From contig JAKLFC010000006.1 in NCBI GenBank assembly GCA_022711405.1, forward strand, positions 1 to 64,000: a stretch of 64,000 nucleotides of DNA. The letters run 5' to 3'. The notes below the pieces were generated by a model that worked only from the letters and a program-made list of their open reading frames with translations, was not told the origin of the DNA and ran no database searches. A program made the position numbers and the translations under genes. The DNA comes from Bacteroidota bacterium (GTDB taxonomy: Bacteria; Bacteroidota; Bacteroidia; Bacteroidales; JAGONC01). Positions 15,815 to 27,418 of this stretch are shown here, in pieces. The first letter of the stretch is position 1. Each line of letters begins with the position of its first letter.

Positions 15815-16306
15815 TTATTTCGTATTATACTTTCGTACGGTCAATGGGTCCTGATTCTCAGCATAAAGAGCCTTTACCGGCCTGTTCAGAAGCGGGTGCA
15901 TCAGTTCCGGGGCGATCTCCATCAGGGGAACCAGGATGAAGGAGCGCCGGTGCAGCAGAGGGTGGGGTATGGTTAGCTGAAGGGAGCGGAAAACAAGCTG
16001 GTCATAAAACAGGATATCAATATCAATGGTTCTGGGCTGATAGGGTTTCCCATTCCGCGATCTGCCCATACGCTGCTCAATCGCATGGATCTCATCCAGC
16101 AGATCGAGCGGACGTAACCGCGTTTCCATCGAAATCACACAGTTCAGGTAAAGTGGCTGGTCAGCAACACCCCATGGCTCCGTTTCATAAACGGAAGACC
16201 TGGAAAGCATCTCACCTGCCCTTTCTGCCAGCTGCCCAACGGCGGTTTCCAGCATCCTTTCCCTTTCTCCAAGGTTGCTTCCAAGTGACAGGTACACAAC
16301 GGCCAT
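15815..16306 (-). CDS. folK: 6-hydroxymethyl-7,8-dihydropterin pyrophosphokinase
   Basis: 163 aa, full length for HPPK. Motifs: VVYLSLGSNLGERE at the N-terminus, the pterin-site pair around LYLNCVISMETRL, and the signature PRTIDIDILFYDQ plus IPHPLLHRRSFILVPL. It transfers pyrophosphate from ATP to 6-hydroxymethyldihydropterin, the step before dihydropteroate synthase in folate synthesis. Probably co-transcribed with the kinase downstream. Divergent from sppA. Confidence 0.95.
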   Translation of the reverse strand: MAVVYLSLGSNLGERERMLETAVGQLAERAGEMLSRSSVYETEPWGVADQPLYLNCVISMETRLRPLDLLDEIHAIEQRMGRSRNGKPYQPRTIDIDILFYDQLVFRSLQLTIPHPLLHRRSFILVPLMEIAPELMHPLLNRPVKALYAENQDPLTVRKYNTK

Positions 16307-16331
16307 GGGTGAGTTTATCGGTTAATCTTAC

Positions 16332-16339
16332 CAAAAATA
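16332..16339 (-). promoter_or_regulatory. -7 box of the folK promoter
   Basis: CAAAAATA reads TATTTTTG on the minus strand, a full TAnnTTTG match, 25 bp before the folK ATG. No clear -33 element was seen. Confidence 0.4.
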
Positions 16340-16408
16340 CAATAAGTACATCATCCTCTCGTATTTTTTTTAGTAATTTAATGGCCTGAAATCAATACAT
16401 CCAATTCC

Positions 16409-18187
16409 ATGAAAGATTTTCTCAAATTCATGCTGGCTTCGATGGTCGGCTACCTGCTACTATGCATCATCCTGTTCTTTCTTTTCATGATCCTGCTGTT
16501 CTCAGTAGCATCCCTGGGAGAAAAAGAAACCGTTGTGGTACCAAGTAATGCGGTATTTCACCTGACACTCGACAAAGAGGTAATGGACAGGGGGACCAAA
16601 AGTCCGAGTTTCGCTAATTTCACTAGTTTCTCGATGGATAAGACACCCGGTCTGGATGACATCCTCGCCTGCCTTAAAAAAGCAAAAGAAGATGATCATA
16701 TCAAGGGGATCTATCTTGACCTGACCAACTTGCAGGCAGGGATCGCCACCGTGGATGAGATCCGTACCGGTCTGCTGGACTTCAGGGAATCGGGAAAATT
16801 CATCTACAGTTATGCGGACATGTACACCCAGGGATCTTACTACCTGGCCTCGGCCGGTGACAAGATCTACATGAACCCCAAGGGCATGATGCTATTTAAA
16901 GGCCTTTACGCCGAGGTCACTTTTTTCAAGAACACGCTGGAGAAACTCGATGTGGAGGCTCAACTCATCCGTCCGAAGAACAACCGTTTTAAAAGTGCCA
17001 TGGAGCCTTTCATCGCCGACAGGATGAGCGATGCCAACCGGGAGCAGACCAGCCGTTTCATTACCTCCATCTGGGACCGTATGGTCGAACAGATATCTGT
17101 TGCCCGTAACATACCCGTTGCAGAGCTCAACCGGCTTGCGACAGCACTGGATGCCACCAGGGAGGCGGATGTGGCTGTGGAAGCAGGACTCCTTGACGGG
17201 CTGCTGTACAAGGACGAGTTCATGGCAGAAATCAGAAAAAAAATGGATATCAAGGAAGAAAAGAAGATTCCTTCGGTCTCTCTTAAAAAATACATGGAAT
17301 ATGAGCCTGTGAAGAAAGACAGGGCTTTTGTCAGGAACAAGATTGCTGTCATCTATGCGCTGGGGAGCATTGGCGGCGGAGAGGGGGACGATTATACGAT
17401 TGGTTCGGAGAAGCTTTCGAAAACGATCCGCGAGGCGCGGCTGGACACTACCGTACGCGCCATTGTGCTGCGTGTCAATTCACCTGGCGGCGATGCCCTG
17501 GCCTCGGATGTCATCCTGAGGGAACTGATGCTGGCCAAATTCAAAAAACCGGTGGTGGCATCCTACGGTGATGTGGCTGCCTCCGGGGGGTACTGGATCT
17601 CCTGCATGGCCGACAAGATCGTCGCCCATGAGAATTCCATCACAGGATCCATCGGGGTGTTCGGATTCATCCCCAACATGGAAGGCCTGTTCAGGAATAA
17701 GCTGGGGCTGACCTTCGACCAGGTAGAGACCAATGCCAACGCAGAGTTCCTGGCCATCAACCGGCCGATGACGGAGAAAGAAAAAGAGGTGATGCAGTAT
17801 GAAATAGATGAGATCTATGCCACGTTCCTGGCCTATGTGGCCGAAGCCCGTAAGATACCTGTGGAAAAAGTGGACAGCATCGCTCAGGGACGCGTCTGGA
17901 GCGGCGTGGATGCCAAACGGATCGGCCTTATTGATCAGTTCGGAGGATTGGATGATGCCATCCAACTGGCCTCGGAAATGGCAGATGTGAAAGAATACAA
18001 AATAGTTTCCCTGCCCAAACAGAAGGATCCTTTCCAGCAGATCATGGACGAGCTGATGGGGAAAGACCCGGAGACCAGGATCCAGAAAGAAATTGGTGAT
18101 TTTTATCCATATTACCGCATCTGGAAAGAGATCTCCGCCATGAAAGGCGTACAGGCCCGTATGCCCTTCCAGCTACAGGTTCAATAA
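16409..18187 (+). CDS. sppA: Signal peptide peptidase SppA, 67K type
   Basis: A 592-aa membrane-anchored serine protease with duplicated S49 domains. One N-terminal transmembrane helix is seen (residues ~5-33). The N-terminal half carries the catalytic Lys near 195 in FKSAMEPF. The C-terminal half carries NSPGGDALASD (~357) and the nucleophile Ser near 414 in SITGSIGVFG. SppA degrades signal peptides left after cleavage by signal peptidase and acts in membrane quality control. It is divergent from folK. The T9SS-substrate gene follows immediately. Confidence 0.93.
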   Translation: MKDFLKFMLASMVGYLLLCIILFFLFMILLFSVASLGEKETVVVPSNAVFHLTLDKEVMDRGTKSPSFANFTSFSMDKTPGLDDILACLKKAKEDDHIKGIYLDLTNLQAGIATVDEIRTGLLDFRESGKFIYSYADMYTQGSYYLASAGDKIYMNPKGMMLFKGLYAEVTFFKNTLEKLDVEAQLIRPKNNRFKSAMEPFIADRMSDANREQTSRFITSIWDRMVEQISVARNIPVAELNRLATALDATREADVAVEAGLLDGLLYKDEFMAEIRKKMDIKEEKKIPSVSLKKYMEYEPVKKDRAFVRNKIAVIYALGSIGGGEGDDYTIGSEKLSKTIREARLDTTVRAIVLRVNSPGGDALASDVILRELMLAKFKKPVVASYGDVAASGGYWISCMADKIVAHENSITGSIGVFGFIPNMEGLFRNKLGLTFDQVETNANAEFLAINRPMTEKEKEVMQYEIDEIYATFLAYVAEARKIPVEKVDSIAQGRVWSGVDAKRIGLIDQFGGLDDAIQLASEMADVKEYKIVSLPKQKDPFQQIMDELMGKDPETRIQKEIGDFYPYYRIWKEISAMKGVQARMPFQLQVQ

Positions 18188-18201
18188 ATCATAAAATATT
18201 C

Positions 18202-19143
18202 ATACACAATAAGATATTACTAATTCTATGGTGCCTGTCCGTTCATTGCGGGCTTTCGGCACAGCAGCAGCTCGAAAATGCGGGTTTTGAGAACTGGGAG
18301 TTTGTCGACCTTCCCAAGGATGAACCCACCGACTGGAGTTCAATAAAGACATCCGATAATCCCATAACCAGTAATGCAGCTCCAGTGGTCTGGGAACAGT
18401 CGACCGATGCCCATTCAGGGAATTATTCCGTCAAACTGTTTAACATATCCACCTTTGGGGTCGTGGCCACCGGTACCCTCACTAATGGAAGGGTGCATGC
18501 AGATTTCAATCCCGACAGCGGATATGTCTTTACACAGCACGATGATGCACGATGGCACACGGCATTTACCTCCAGGCCCGACAGCCTGGTGGGATGGTAC
18601 AAATATTACCCGTCAAACAATGATCACGGCGGCATACGGGCAATCCTACACGTCGAAGAGGGATCCCTTCCGGAACGCCAAACCCATGATAACTGGGTGG
18701 CAGACGCCAATTTCTCGATGCCGGCGGAGACAAAGGACGCCTGGACCCGTTTCTCGGTGCCGTTCACCTATTTCTCCGATGACACACCGGAATATATCCT
18801 GGTGGTCATCAAGGCCGGGAACGGAACCGATGCCATCGCCGACAGCTATGCTCTGGTGGATGATCTGCAGCTTATCTATAACAATTCCGGTGGGATCAGG
18901 ACGGAACATCCATATCAGATCTCCTTTTACCAGTTCAACCGGACGGTTTACATCATGGATGATTCGCCAAAGGTACTGGAGGAGGGTCTTTTCAGACTGG
19001 TGGATATTACCGGCCGGATAATCTTTGAATCACATGGCCTGTCACCCACCCTAACGATCCCGGCCACTATTCCGTCGGGGATCTACCTTGGATGCATCCT
19101 TTACAGGAACGGTATCAGCACAAGGAAGATCTGCCTGAGGTAA
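18202..19143 (+). CDS. Secreted PCMD-domain protein with T9SS type A sorting domain; start codon non-canonical or lost
   Basis: The frame is open from the end of sppA and encodes a convincing signal peptide (KILLILWCLSVHCGLSAQ) before the mature LENAGFENWE, but no ATG or GTG precedes it. The only in-frame Met-like codons are ATA (18202 used here) or ATT. The first GTG, at 18385, would delete the signal peptide. The mature part resembles the putative carbohydrate-metabolism domain PCMD (PTDWSSIKTSDN, HSGNYSVKLFN, RPDSLVGWYKYYP, WTRFSVPF). The last ~75 residues match a Por/T9SS C-terminal sorting domain (LVDITGRII, IPSGIYLGCILYRNGISTRK). It would be secreted to the surface by the type IX system. 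Confidence 0.7.
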   Translation: MHNKILLILWCLSVHCGLSAQQQLENAGFENWEFVDLPKDEPTDWSSIKTSDNPITSNAAPVVWEQSTDAHSGNYSVKLFNISTFGVVATGTLTNGRVHADFNPDSGYVFTQHDDARWHTAFTSRPDSLVGWYKYYPSNNDHGGIRAILHVEEGSLPERQTHDNWVADANFSMPAETKDAWTRFSVPFTYFSDDTPEYILVVIKAGNGTDAIADSYALVDDLQLIYNNSGGIRTEHPYQISFYQFNRTVYIMDDSPKVLEEGLFRLVDITGRIIFESHGLSPTLTIPATIPSGIYLGCILYRNGISTRKICLR

Positions 19144-19161
19144 TGATGTAACTTTGTTCTC

Positions 19162-21588
19162 ATGGGATTCTTTTCCAACGTCAACAAAACCTTCCTGCTG
19201 CTCGCCCTGCTGGCACTGTTTGTTCCGGTACTGGTCATTGCGCAGGAGAAAGGGATGTTCAACGGGAAGGTAATCGACGGACAGACCGGTGAGAGCCTCA
19301 TTGGGGCAAACATCATTCTGCGTTCCGATCCCACGGTGGGAGCCGCCTCGGACCTTCAGGGCAAGTTCAGCCTTTCCTTGAATCCCGGTACACACACGTT
19401 CCTGATCAACTTCACAGGTATGAAATCCGACACGCTGACCATTGTGCTGAAGCCGGGACAGACCGTGGAGAAAAAAATCGTCCTTCAGCCCTACGCAAGC
19501 GAGTTGCAAGGCATTGAGATCAGGGTAGGGAAGTATGAAAAGCGGTATGAGGACCTTACCGTCTCCATGGAAGTGATCAAAGCCACAACGATCGAGAACA
19601 GGAACACCCGTACCATCGAGACAGCTCTGGACCAGACTCCCGGACTGAACATCCTCGATGGTGAGGCGCAGATCAGGGGCGGAAGTGGATTTACCTTCGG
19701 CGTGGGAAGCAAGGTGGGTGTTTTTGTCGATGATATGCCCATGCTTACCGGAGATGCCGGCCGTTCGCTGTGGGACCTGATCCCTGTCGAAAACATTGAA
19801 CAGGTGGAAGTCATCAAAGGTGCTTCCTCCGTACTATCCGGTGCATCGGCACTGAGCGGGGCCATCTATATCCGGACAGCCTATCCCAAGCTGAAGCCCC
19901 TCACCAAGGTGAATGTCTATACAGGCATGTACACTCCCCCGAAGGACAGAACATACAAATGGTGGTCAGACTATCCATACATTGCCGGTGCGAACTTCCT
20001 CCATTCCCATATGCTCGGCAACCTGGATGTGGTGGTCGGAGGACAGGTGAATTTTGATCACGGCTACATCGGAGCGCCTCATCCGAACCAGTGGGTGATC
20101 GACACGGTCAGCAATTTTTCGGACAAACAGATGGCCTCCAGCCAGTACCGGATGAACTTTATGCTGCGCTACCGTTCCCGGAAAACACTGGGACTCAATT
20201 ACGGATTGAACGGCAACATCATCCAGAACAACACGAACATGGTCATGGCGTGGCTCGACGATACGGCAGGATTTTACAGGGCATACCCGGGTTCAGCCAT
20301 CCTGCAGAATATGTTCAGTTTCTTTCTGGATCCCTTCTTCAATTATTACACACAGACCGGCATACGGCATTCACTGAAGGCACGCATCTTTTACCTGGAT
20401 AACGTCATGTCGAACGACCAGTCGACACGACAGACCGTGATCACCGGAGATTATCAGTTCAGGAGGAAATACGAATTCCTCAAGGGACTGGAATTCATCG
20501 GGGGTTTAACAGGTTCCCATACGACTTCCCATGCGAAGATGTACGGGGGGTCGGGTTCTCCTGACAACACCCTGCTGAATCTCTCGGGTTATGTTCAATT
20601 GGAAAAGAACATCCTGGAGACCATCAACCTTTCGTTCGGTGCGCGACTGGAGTATTTCAGCCTGAATGACAGCGTGAACGACACCAAAGGCATCTTCCGG
20701 CTGGGAGGCACCATCAAGCTGCTGCGTGAAACATATCTCCGTGCTTCATTTGGCCAGGGATACCGGTATCCCACCATTGCCGAACGGTTCATCCGTACCT
20801 CAATGGGAGCCATTGCGGTCTTCGAGAATCCTGACCTGGTACCCGAAACGAGCTGGAACGCTGAGATCGGAATAAAGCAGGGCCTGAAATTCGGTAAATA
20901 CTATGGGTACCTGGATGTAGCCTTGTTTCAGCAGGAGTACAGGAACACCATCGAGTACCTTTTCGGCTTCTGGGATCCTGAATTCACCTTCGCCGTGGCT
21001 GGATTCAGGTTCCTGAATACCGGCAAATCCCGCATCACCGGCATCGACATTTCCCATACCGGCATGGCAAAACTGTCGAAGAACATGCAACTGAACACCA
21101 TCATCGGATACAACTATATCGTTCCAAAGGCCCTGGAGCCTGACTATGTGTTTGCCCACGACTATAATCCCGGAGGCAACACCGCCTTCAGCTATGTATC
21201 CACCAGCGTGGATCCTTCACGGGATATTCTGAAATACCGATTCCTGCATACATTGAAATGCGATCTGGAGTGGAGGTACCTGGGATGGGCACTGGGAGTC
21301 AGCGTGAAATACTTCAGCAGGATCGAAAACCTTGACAAGGCCATTGCCGATTTCGAGCAGGCCACCATCAATTCAGGCGGAACGCTGCAACCGATCCTTT
21401 ACATGGATTATTTTTATCATCACAACAATGGCAATTTCATCCTTGATGGCCGGATGAGCTATCTTTTAGGGGATCGTCATAAGATTGCACTGATCGCCAA
21501 CAATTTTCTGAACCGGACCTATTCCCTCAGGCCTTTGAAAGCAGAAGAAATGCGGAGTGTCATCCTGCAGTATTCCCTGAAGCTGTAA
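19162..21588 (+). CDS. TonB-dependent outer-membrane receptor
   Basis: 808 aa. Signal peptide (residues 1-28), a carboxypeptidase-D-like regulatory domain (~30-120, GKVIDGQTGESLIGANIIL, typical of Bacteroidetes), a plug domain (~125-240, RTIETALDQTPGLNI, IEQVEVIKGASSVLSGASAL), then a 22-strand-type barrel to the end (ILQYSLKL). It imports a large or scarce ligand across the outer membrane using TonB energy; the ligand is unknown and no SusD partner is adjacent. It starts 18 bp after the T9SS-substrate gene, so the two may be co-transcribed. Confidence 0.9.
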   Translation: MGFFSNVNKTFLLLALLALFVPVLVIAQEKGMFNGKVIDGQTGESLIGANIILRSDPTVGAASDLQGKFSLSLNPGTHTFLINFTGMKSDTLTIVLKPGQTVEKKIVLQPYASELQGIEIRVGKYEKRYEDLTVSMEVIKATTIENRNTRTIETALDQTPGLNILDGEAQIRGGSGFTFGVGSKVGVFVDDMPMLTGDAGRSLWDLIPVENIEQVEVIKGASSVLSGASALSGAIYIRTAYPKLKPLTKVNVYTGMYTPPKDRTYKWWSDYPYIAGANFLHSHMLGNLDVVVGGQVNFDHGYIGAPHPNQWVIDTVSNFSDKQMASSQYRMNFMLRYRSRKTLGLNYGLNGNIIQNNTNMVMAWLDDTAGFYRAYPGSAILQNMFSFFLDPFFNYYTQTGIRHSLKARIFYLDNVMSNDQSTRQTVITGDYQFRRKYEFLKGLEFIGGLTGSHTTSHAKMYGGSGSPDNTLLNLSGYVQLEKNILETINLSFGARLEYFSLNDSVNDTKGIFRLGGTIKLLRETYLRASFGQGYRYPTIAERFIRTSMGAIAVFENPDLVPETSWNAEIGIKQGLKFGKYYGYLDVALFQQEYRNTIEYLFGFWDPEFTFAVAGFRFLNTGKSRITGIDISHTGMAKLSKNMQLNTIIGYNYIVPKALEPDYVFAHDYNPGGNTAFSYVSTSVDPSRDILKYRFLHTLKCDLEWRYLGWALGVSVKYFSRIENLDKAIADFEQATINSGGTLQPILYMDYFYHHNNGNFILDGRMSYLLGDRHKIALIANNFLNRTYSLRPLKAEEMRSVILQYSLKL

Positions 21589-21603
21589 CGGATCGTGGGG
21601 TGC

Positions 21604-22068
21604 CTACTCCCCCATCAGACGTTTGGTTTCCGTATCCATCCATGTCAGCAGCTGGTCTTTTTGATCTGCTGTCAGCCTCGCTTTTTTATGAAGCCTTGCA
21701 TATCCTTTCAGAGGCATTTGTCCTTTGGCGACCACCTCCCCCATTTCCTGCAGGGCGCTGATCCTTTTACGGTCAGAAAGTGATGCCCATTCCGAAAGAT
21801 TCAGATGCTCTTTGCCCTCCCTGATATGCGAAGATAGCATCCATGAGACAGGTGCAATATGGCCGTACCAGGGGTACACCGTGTGATTGGAATGGCAATC
21901 GTAACAGCTGTTCCTGATCATGTCCTTCTGTTGTGGTGTAAGGCTGGAGATTACCTCCAGCATGTCGTTGCCATCACTCCCGTGGCTGATATTTTTCGGC
22001 GACTGGAAGAACTGGATGACGACCAGCACGATTACCAGGATTCCTGCACTTATCCAGAGGGCTCTCAT
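21604..22068 (-). CDS. Haem-binding domain protein (CxxCH), second of a pair
   Basis: 154 aa with an N-terminal membrane anchor (WISAGILVIVLVVIQFF) and one haem motif CYDCH near residue 52. The following pattern is that of the short haem-binding domain family found in Bacteroidetes (YPWYGHIAPVSWMLSSHI, then EWASLSDRKR, GQMPLKGYARLH). It is probably a periplasmic membrane-anchored electron carrier or haem sensor. Its start codon overlaps the stop of the upstream paralogue by one base (TAATG). Both follow the PFOR gene on the same strand. Confidence 0.8.
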   Translation of the reverse strand: MRALWISAGILVIVLVVIQFFQSPKNISHGSDGNDMLEVISSLTPQQKDMIRNSCYDCHSNHTVYPWYGHIAPVSWMLSSHIREGKEHLNLSEWASLSDRKRISALQEMGEVVAKGQMPLKGYARLHKKARLTADQKDQLLTWMDTETKRLMGE

Positions 22069-22475
22069 TATTCCTCTTTTTCACCCATTAGTTTCCCGGA
22101 TTCCTCATCCACCCATTTACAGATCATTTTGATCTGATCCGGTGTAAGCTTACGGTCGGGATAATAGGACAGATACTTTTCAGTGGGCATGCTTCCTTTT
22201 GTGATCTCTGTGCATATCTCATCCAGCTTGCCGATCTTCTGAACAGCTGTCAGATCATTCCATGTGTCGAAGTTCAGTTTCTCTTTGGCTTTCGTATTTT
22301 TGGATGCAGTGGTGTGGCAGTCATAGCAGGATACCTGAAGTACCTGTGCCACGTTTTCAGGAAATACGGTCTCCTCATTGGTAATACTTCCTGCTGATCC
22401 ATCCGGTGAAGTGAGAGAGACATAGGCTATCAGAAGACCTATGGCGAGGAGTCCTAATAAAATCGATCTTTTCAT
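22068..22475 (-). CDS. Haem-binding domain protein (CxxCH), first of a pair
   Basis: 135 aa with an N-terminal hydrophobic anchor (ILLGLLAIGLLIAYVSLT) and one CYDCH motif near residue 50. The family pattern LNFDTWNDL, KGSMPTEKYLSYYPDRKLT and ICKWVDEESGKLMGE follows. It is paralogous to the next gene, whose C-terminus also ends in KRLMGE. It starts 14 bp after the PFOR stop, so it likely belongs to the same transcript. A link to low-potential electron transfer is inference from this position. Confidence 0.78.
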   Translation of the reverse strand: MKRSILLGLLAIGLLIAYVSLTSPDGSAGSITNEETVFPENVAQVLQVSCYDCHTTASKNTKAKEKLNFDTWNDLTAVQKIGKLDEICTEITKGSMPTEKYLSYYPDRKLTPDQIKMICKWVDEESGKLMGEKEE

Positions 22476-22489
22476 AAATATAGTCGTGA

Positions 22490-26032
<3,543 letters not shown>

Positions 26033-26219
26033 GACAATATGAATTGAAGTTATTTATAAATGTCTTATTTACAAAGGATTTGATGTCATTTTAAGCAGGT
26101 GCAAAATTAAATAATTTTAATGAATCGACTCAATAAAACCCTTTGAATAATATGCCCTGACCTGCTATTTAAAATCATTTTAGATTGGAAGAAAGTCCTG
26201 TACAAAATAAAAAAAATAG

Positions 26220-26227
26220 TACTTTTG
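26220..26227 (+). promoter_or_regulatory. Possible -7 box upstream of the dihydroorotate-dehydrogenase-like gene
   Basis: TACTTTTG matches TAnnTTTG fully and would give a leader of about 80 nt before the ATG at 26315. The nearest TTG is too far upstream (32 bp) to be a normal -33 element. Confidence 0.35.
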
Positions 26228-26314
26228 TCACGCAGGAAACAACCCTTGTCGCTTCCTTAAAGGCCAAAAAATCAATATTATTGAAATATTCCACACACCT
26301 ATAATACTACGTCT

Positions 26315-27328
26315 ATGAGTGATCTGAGAACAAATTATATGGGCATCGAACTGAAAAATCCCATCATTGTAGGTGCCTCAAACCTGGTCCTCGATGAGCA
26401 CCATCTCAAACAAATGGAAGAAGCAGGGGCTGCTGCCGTTGTTTACAAGTCACTTTTTGAGGAACAGGTCCAGCTGGAGAACCTGGCCCTTTCTGAAGCC
26501 ATGGACGAATATTCGGAGCGGCATGCGGAAATGACCACCCTGTTCCCGGATATTGAGCACGCCGGACCCAGAGAATTCCTCATGAACCTTCGTAACGCCC
26601 GCAAGGCAATTTCGATCCCCCTGTTCGCCAGCCTGAATGCCGTTTATCAGGAAACATGGGTTGAGTACGCTGAACAACTGGCTGAAACCGGAGTGGATGG
26701 ATTGGAACTGAATTTCTACTCTGTTCCTCAGGACTTTCACAAAACGGAAGTGTCGATCACCGACGAACAGATCGCCATCGTAAAAGAAGTGAAAAAGGCC
26801 GTTTCAATCCCTGTTGCCGTCAAACTGAGTCCTTATTATACCAATCCCCTGTATCTTATCAAAAAGTTGGATGAGGCAGGCGTGAACGGAATCGTCATGT
26901 TCAACCGCCTGTTCCAGCCCGACATCGACATCGATCTTGAAGAGAATTATTTTCCCTATAACCTGAGTCATCAGCAGGACAGCCGCATCGCCCTGCGATT
27001 CGCGGGACTGCTCTACGGCAACGTCAACGCGGGTATCTGCGCCAACACCGGCATCCTGACCGGCGAAGATGTGATCACCATGATCCTGGCAGGTGCTGAT
27101 TGTGTACAGGTGGTGAGCACCCTATACAAGAACCAGATCGAATACATTTCCACCATGCTGACCGACATGCAGGAGTGGATGCATGAAAAACAGTACCAGA
27201 AACTGGATGATTTCCGCGGCAAGCTCTCAAAAAAACGCATCAAGGACCCGTTCGCCTATAAAAGAGCGCAATACGTTGACATCCTGCTCAAATCGGAAGA
27301 AATCTTTAAACGCTATCCTATGCGTTGA
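26315..27328 (+). CDS. Dihydroorotate dehydrogenase-like flavoprotein
   Basis: A 337-aa TIM-barrel protein of the class 1 DHOD/PreA superfamily. N-terminus DLRTNYMGIELKNPIIVGAS, FMN-site segments around SIPVAVKLSPYY, MFNRLFQPDIDIDLEENYF, and GICANTGILTGEDVITMILA then GADCVQVVS. The substrate-loop region is unlike canonical PyrD, and no PyrK partner is adjacent, so true dihydroorotate oxidation is doubtful. I recall similar genes beside PFOR in anaerobes, as here. It probably reduces or oxidises a small metabolite with FMN; the substrate is unknown. Confidence 0.75.
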   Translation: MSDLRTNYMGIELKNPIIVGASNLVLDEHHLKQMEEAGAAAVVYKSLFEEQVQLENLALSEAMDEYSERHAEMTTLFPDIEHAGPREFLMNLRNARKAISIPLFASLNAVYQETWVEYAEQLAETGVDGLELNFYSVPQDFHKTEVSITDEQIAIVKEVKKAVSIPVAVKLSPYYTNPLYLIKKLDEAGVNGIVMFNRLFQPDIDIDLEENYFPYNLSHQQDSRIALRFAGLLYGNVNAGICANTGILTGEDVITMILAGADCVQVVSTLYKNQIEYISTMLTDMQEWMHEKQYQKLDDFRGKLSKKRIKDPFAYKRAQYVDILLKSEEIFKRYPMR

Positions 27329-27330
27329 AA

Positions 27331-27418
27331 GGAGAAAGGAGAGAGGAGAATGGAGAATGGAGAAATATTGGATTAATTTTATCTCTCCTCTCTCCTCTCT
27401 CCTTTCTCCTCTCTCCTC
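27331..27418. repeat. Inverted pair of heptanucleotide arrays between convergent genes
   Basis: Five 7-bp units of GGAGAAA/GGAGAGA/GGAGAAT type (27331-27365), a 16-bp AT spacer, then five units of TCTCCTC/TCTCCTT (27384-27418). The arms are mutually complementary with few mismatches, giving a ~35-bp stem. The left array starts 2 bp after one stop codon and the right array directly abuts the stop codon of the other gene. It may act as a bidirectional terminator. Confidence 0.85.
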
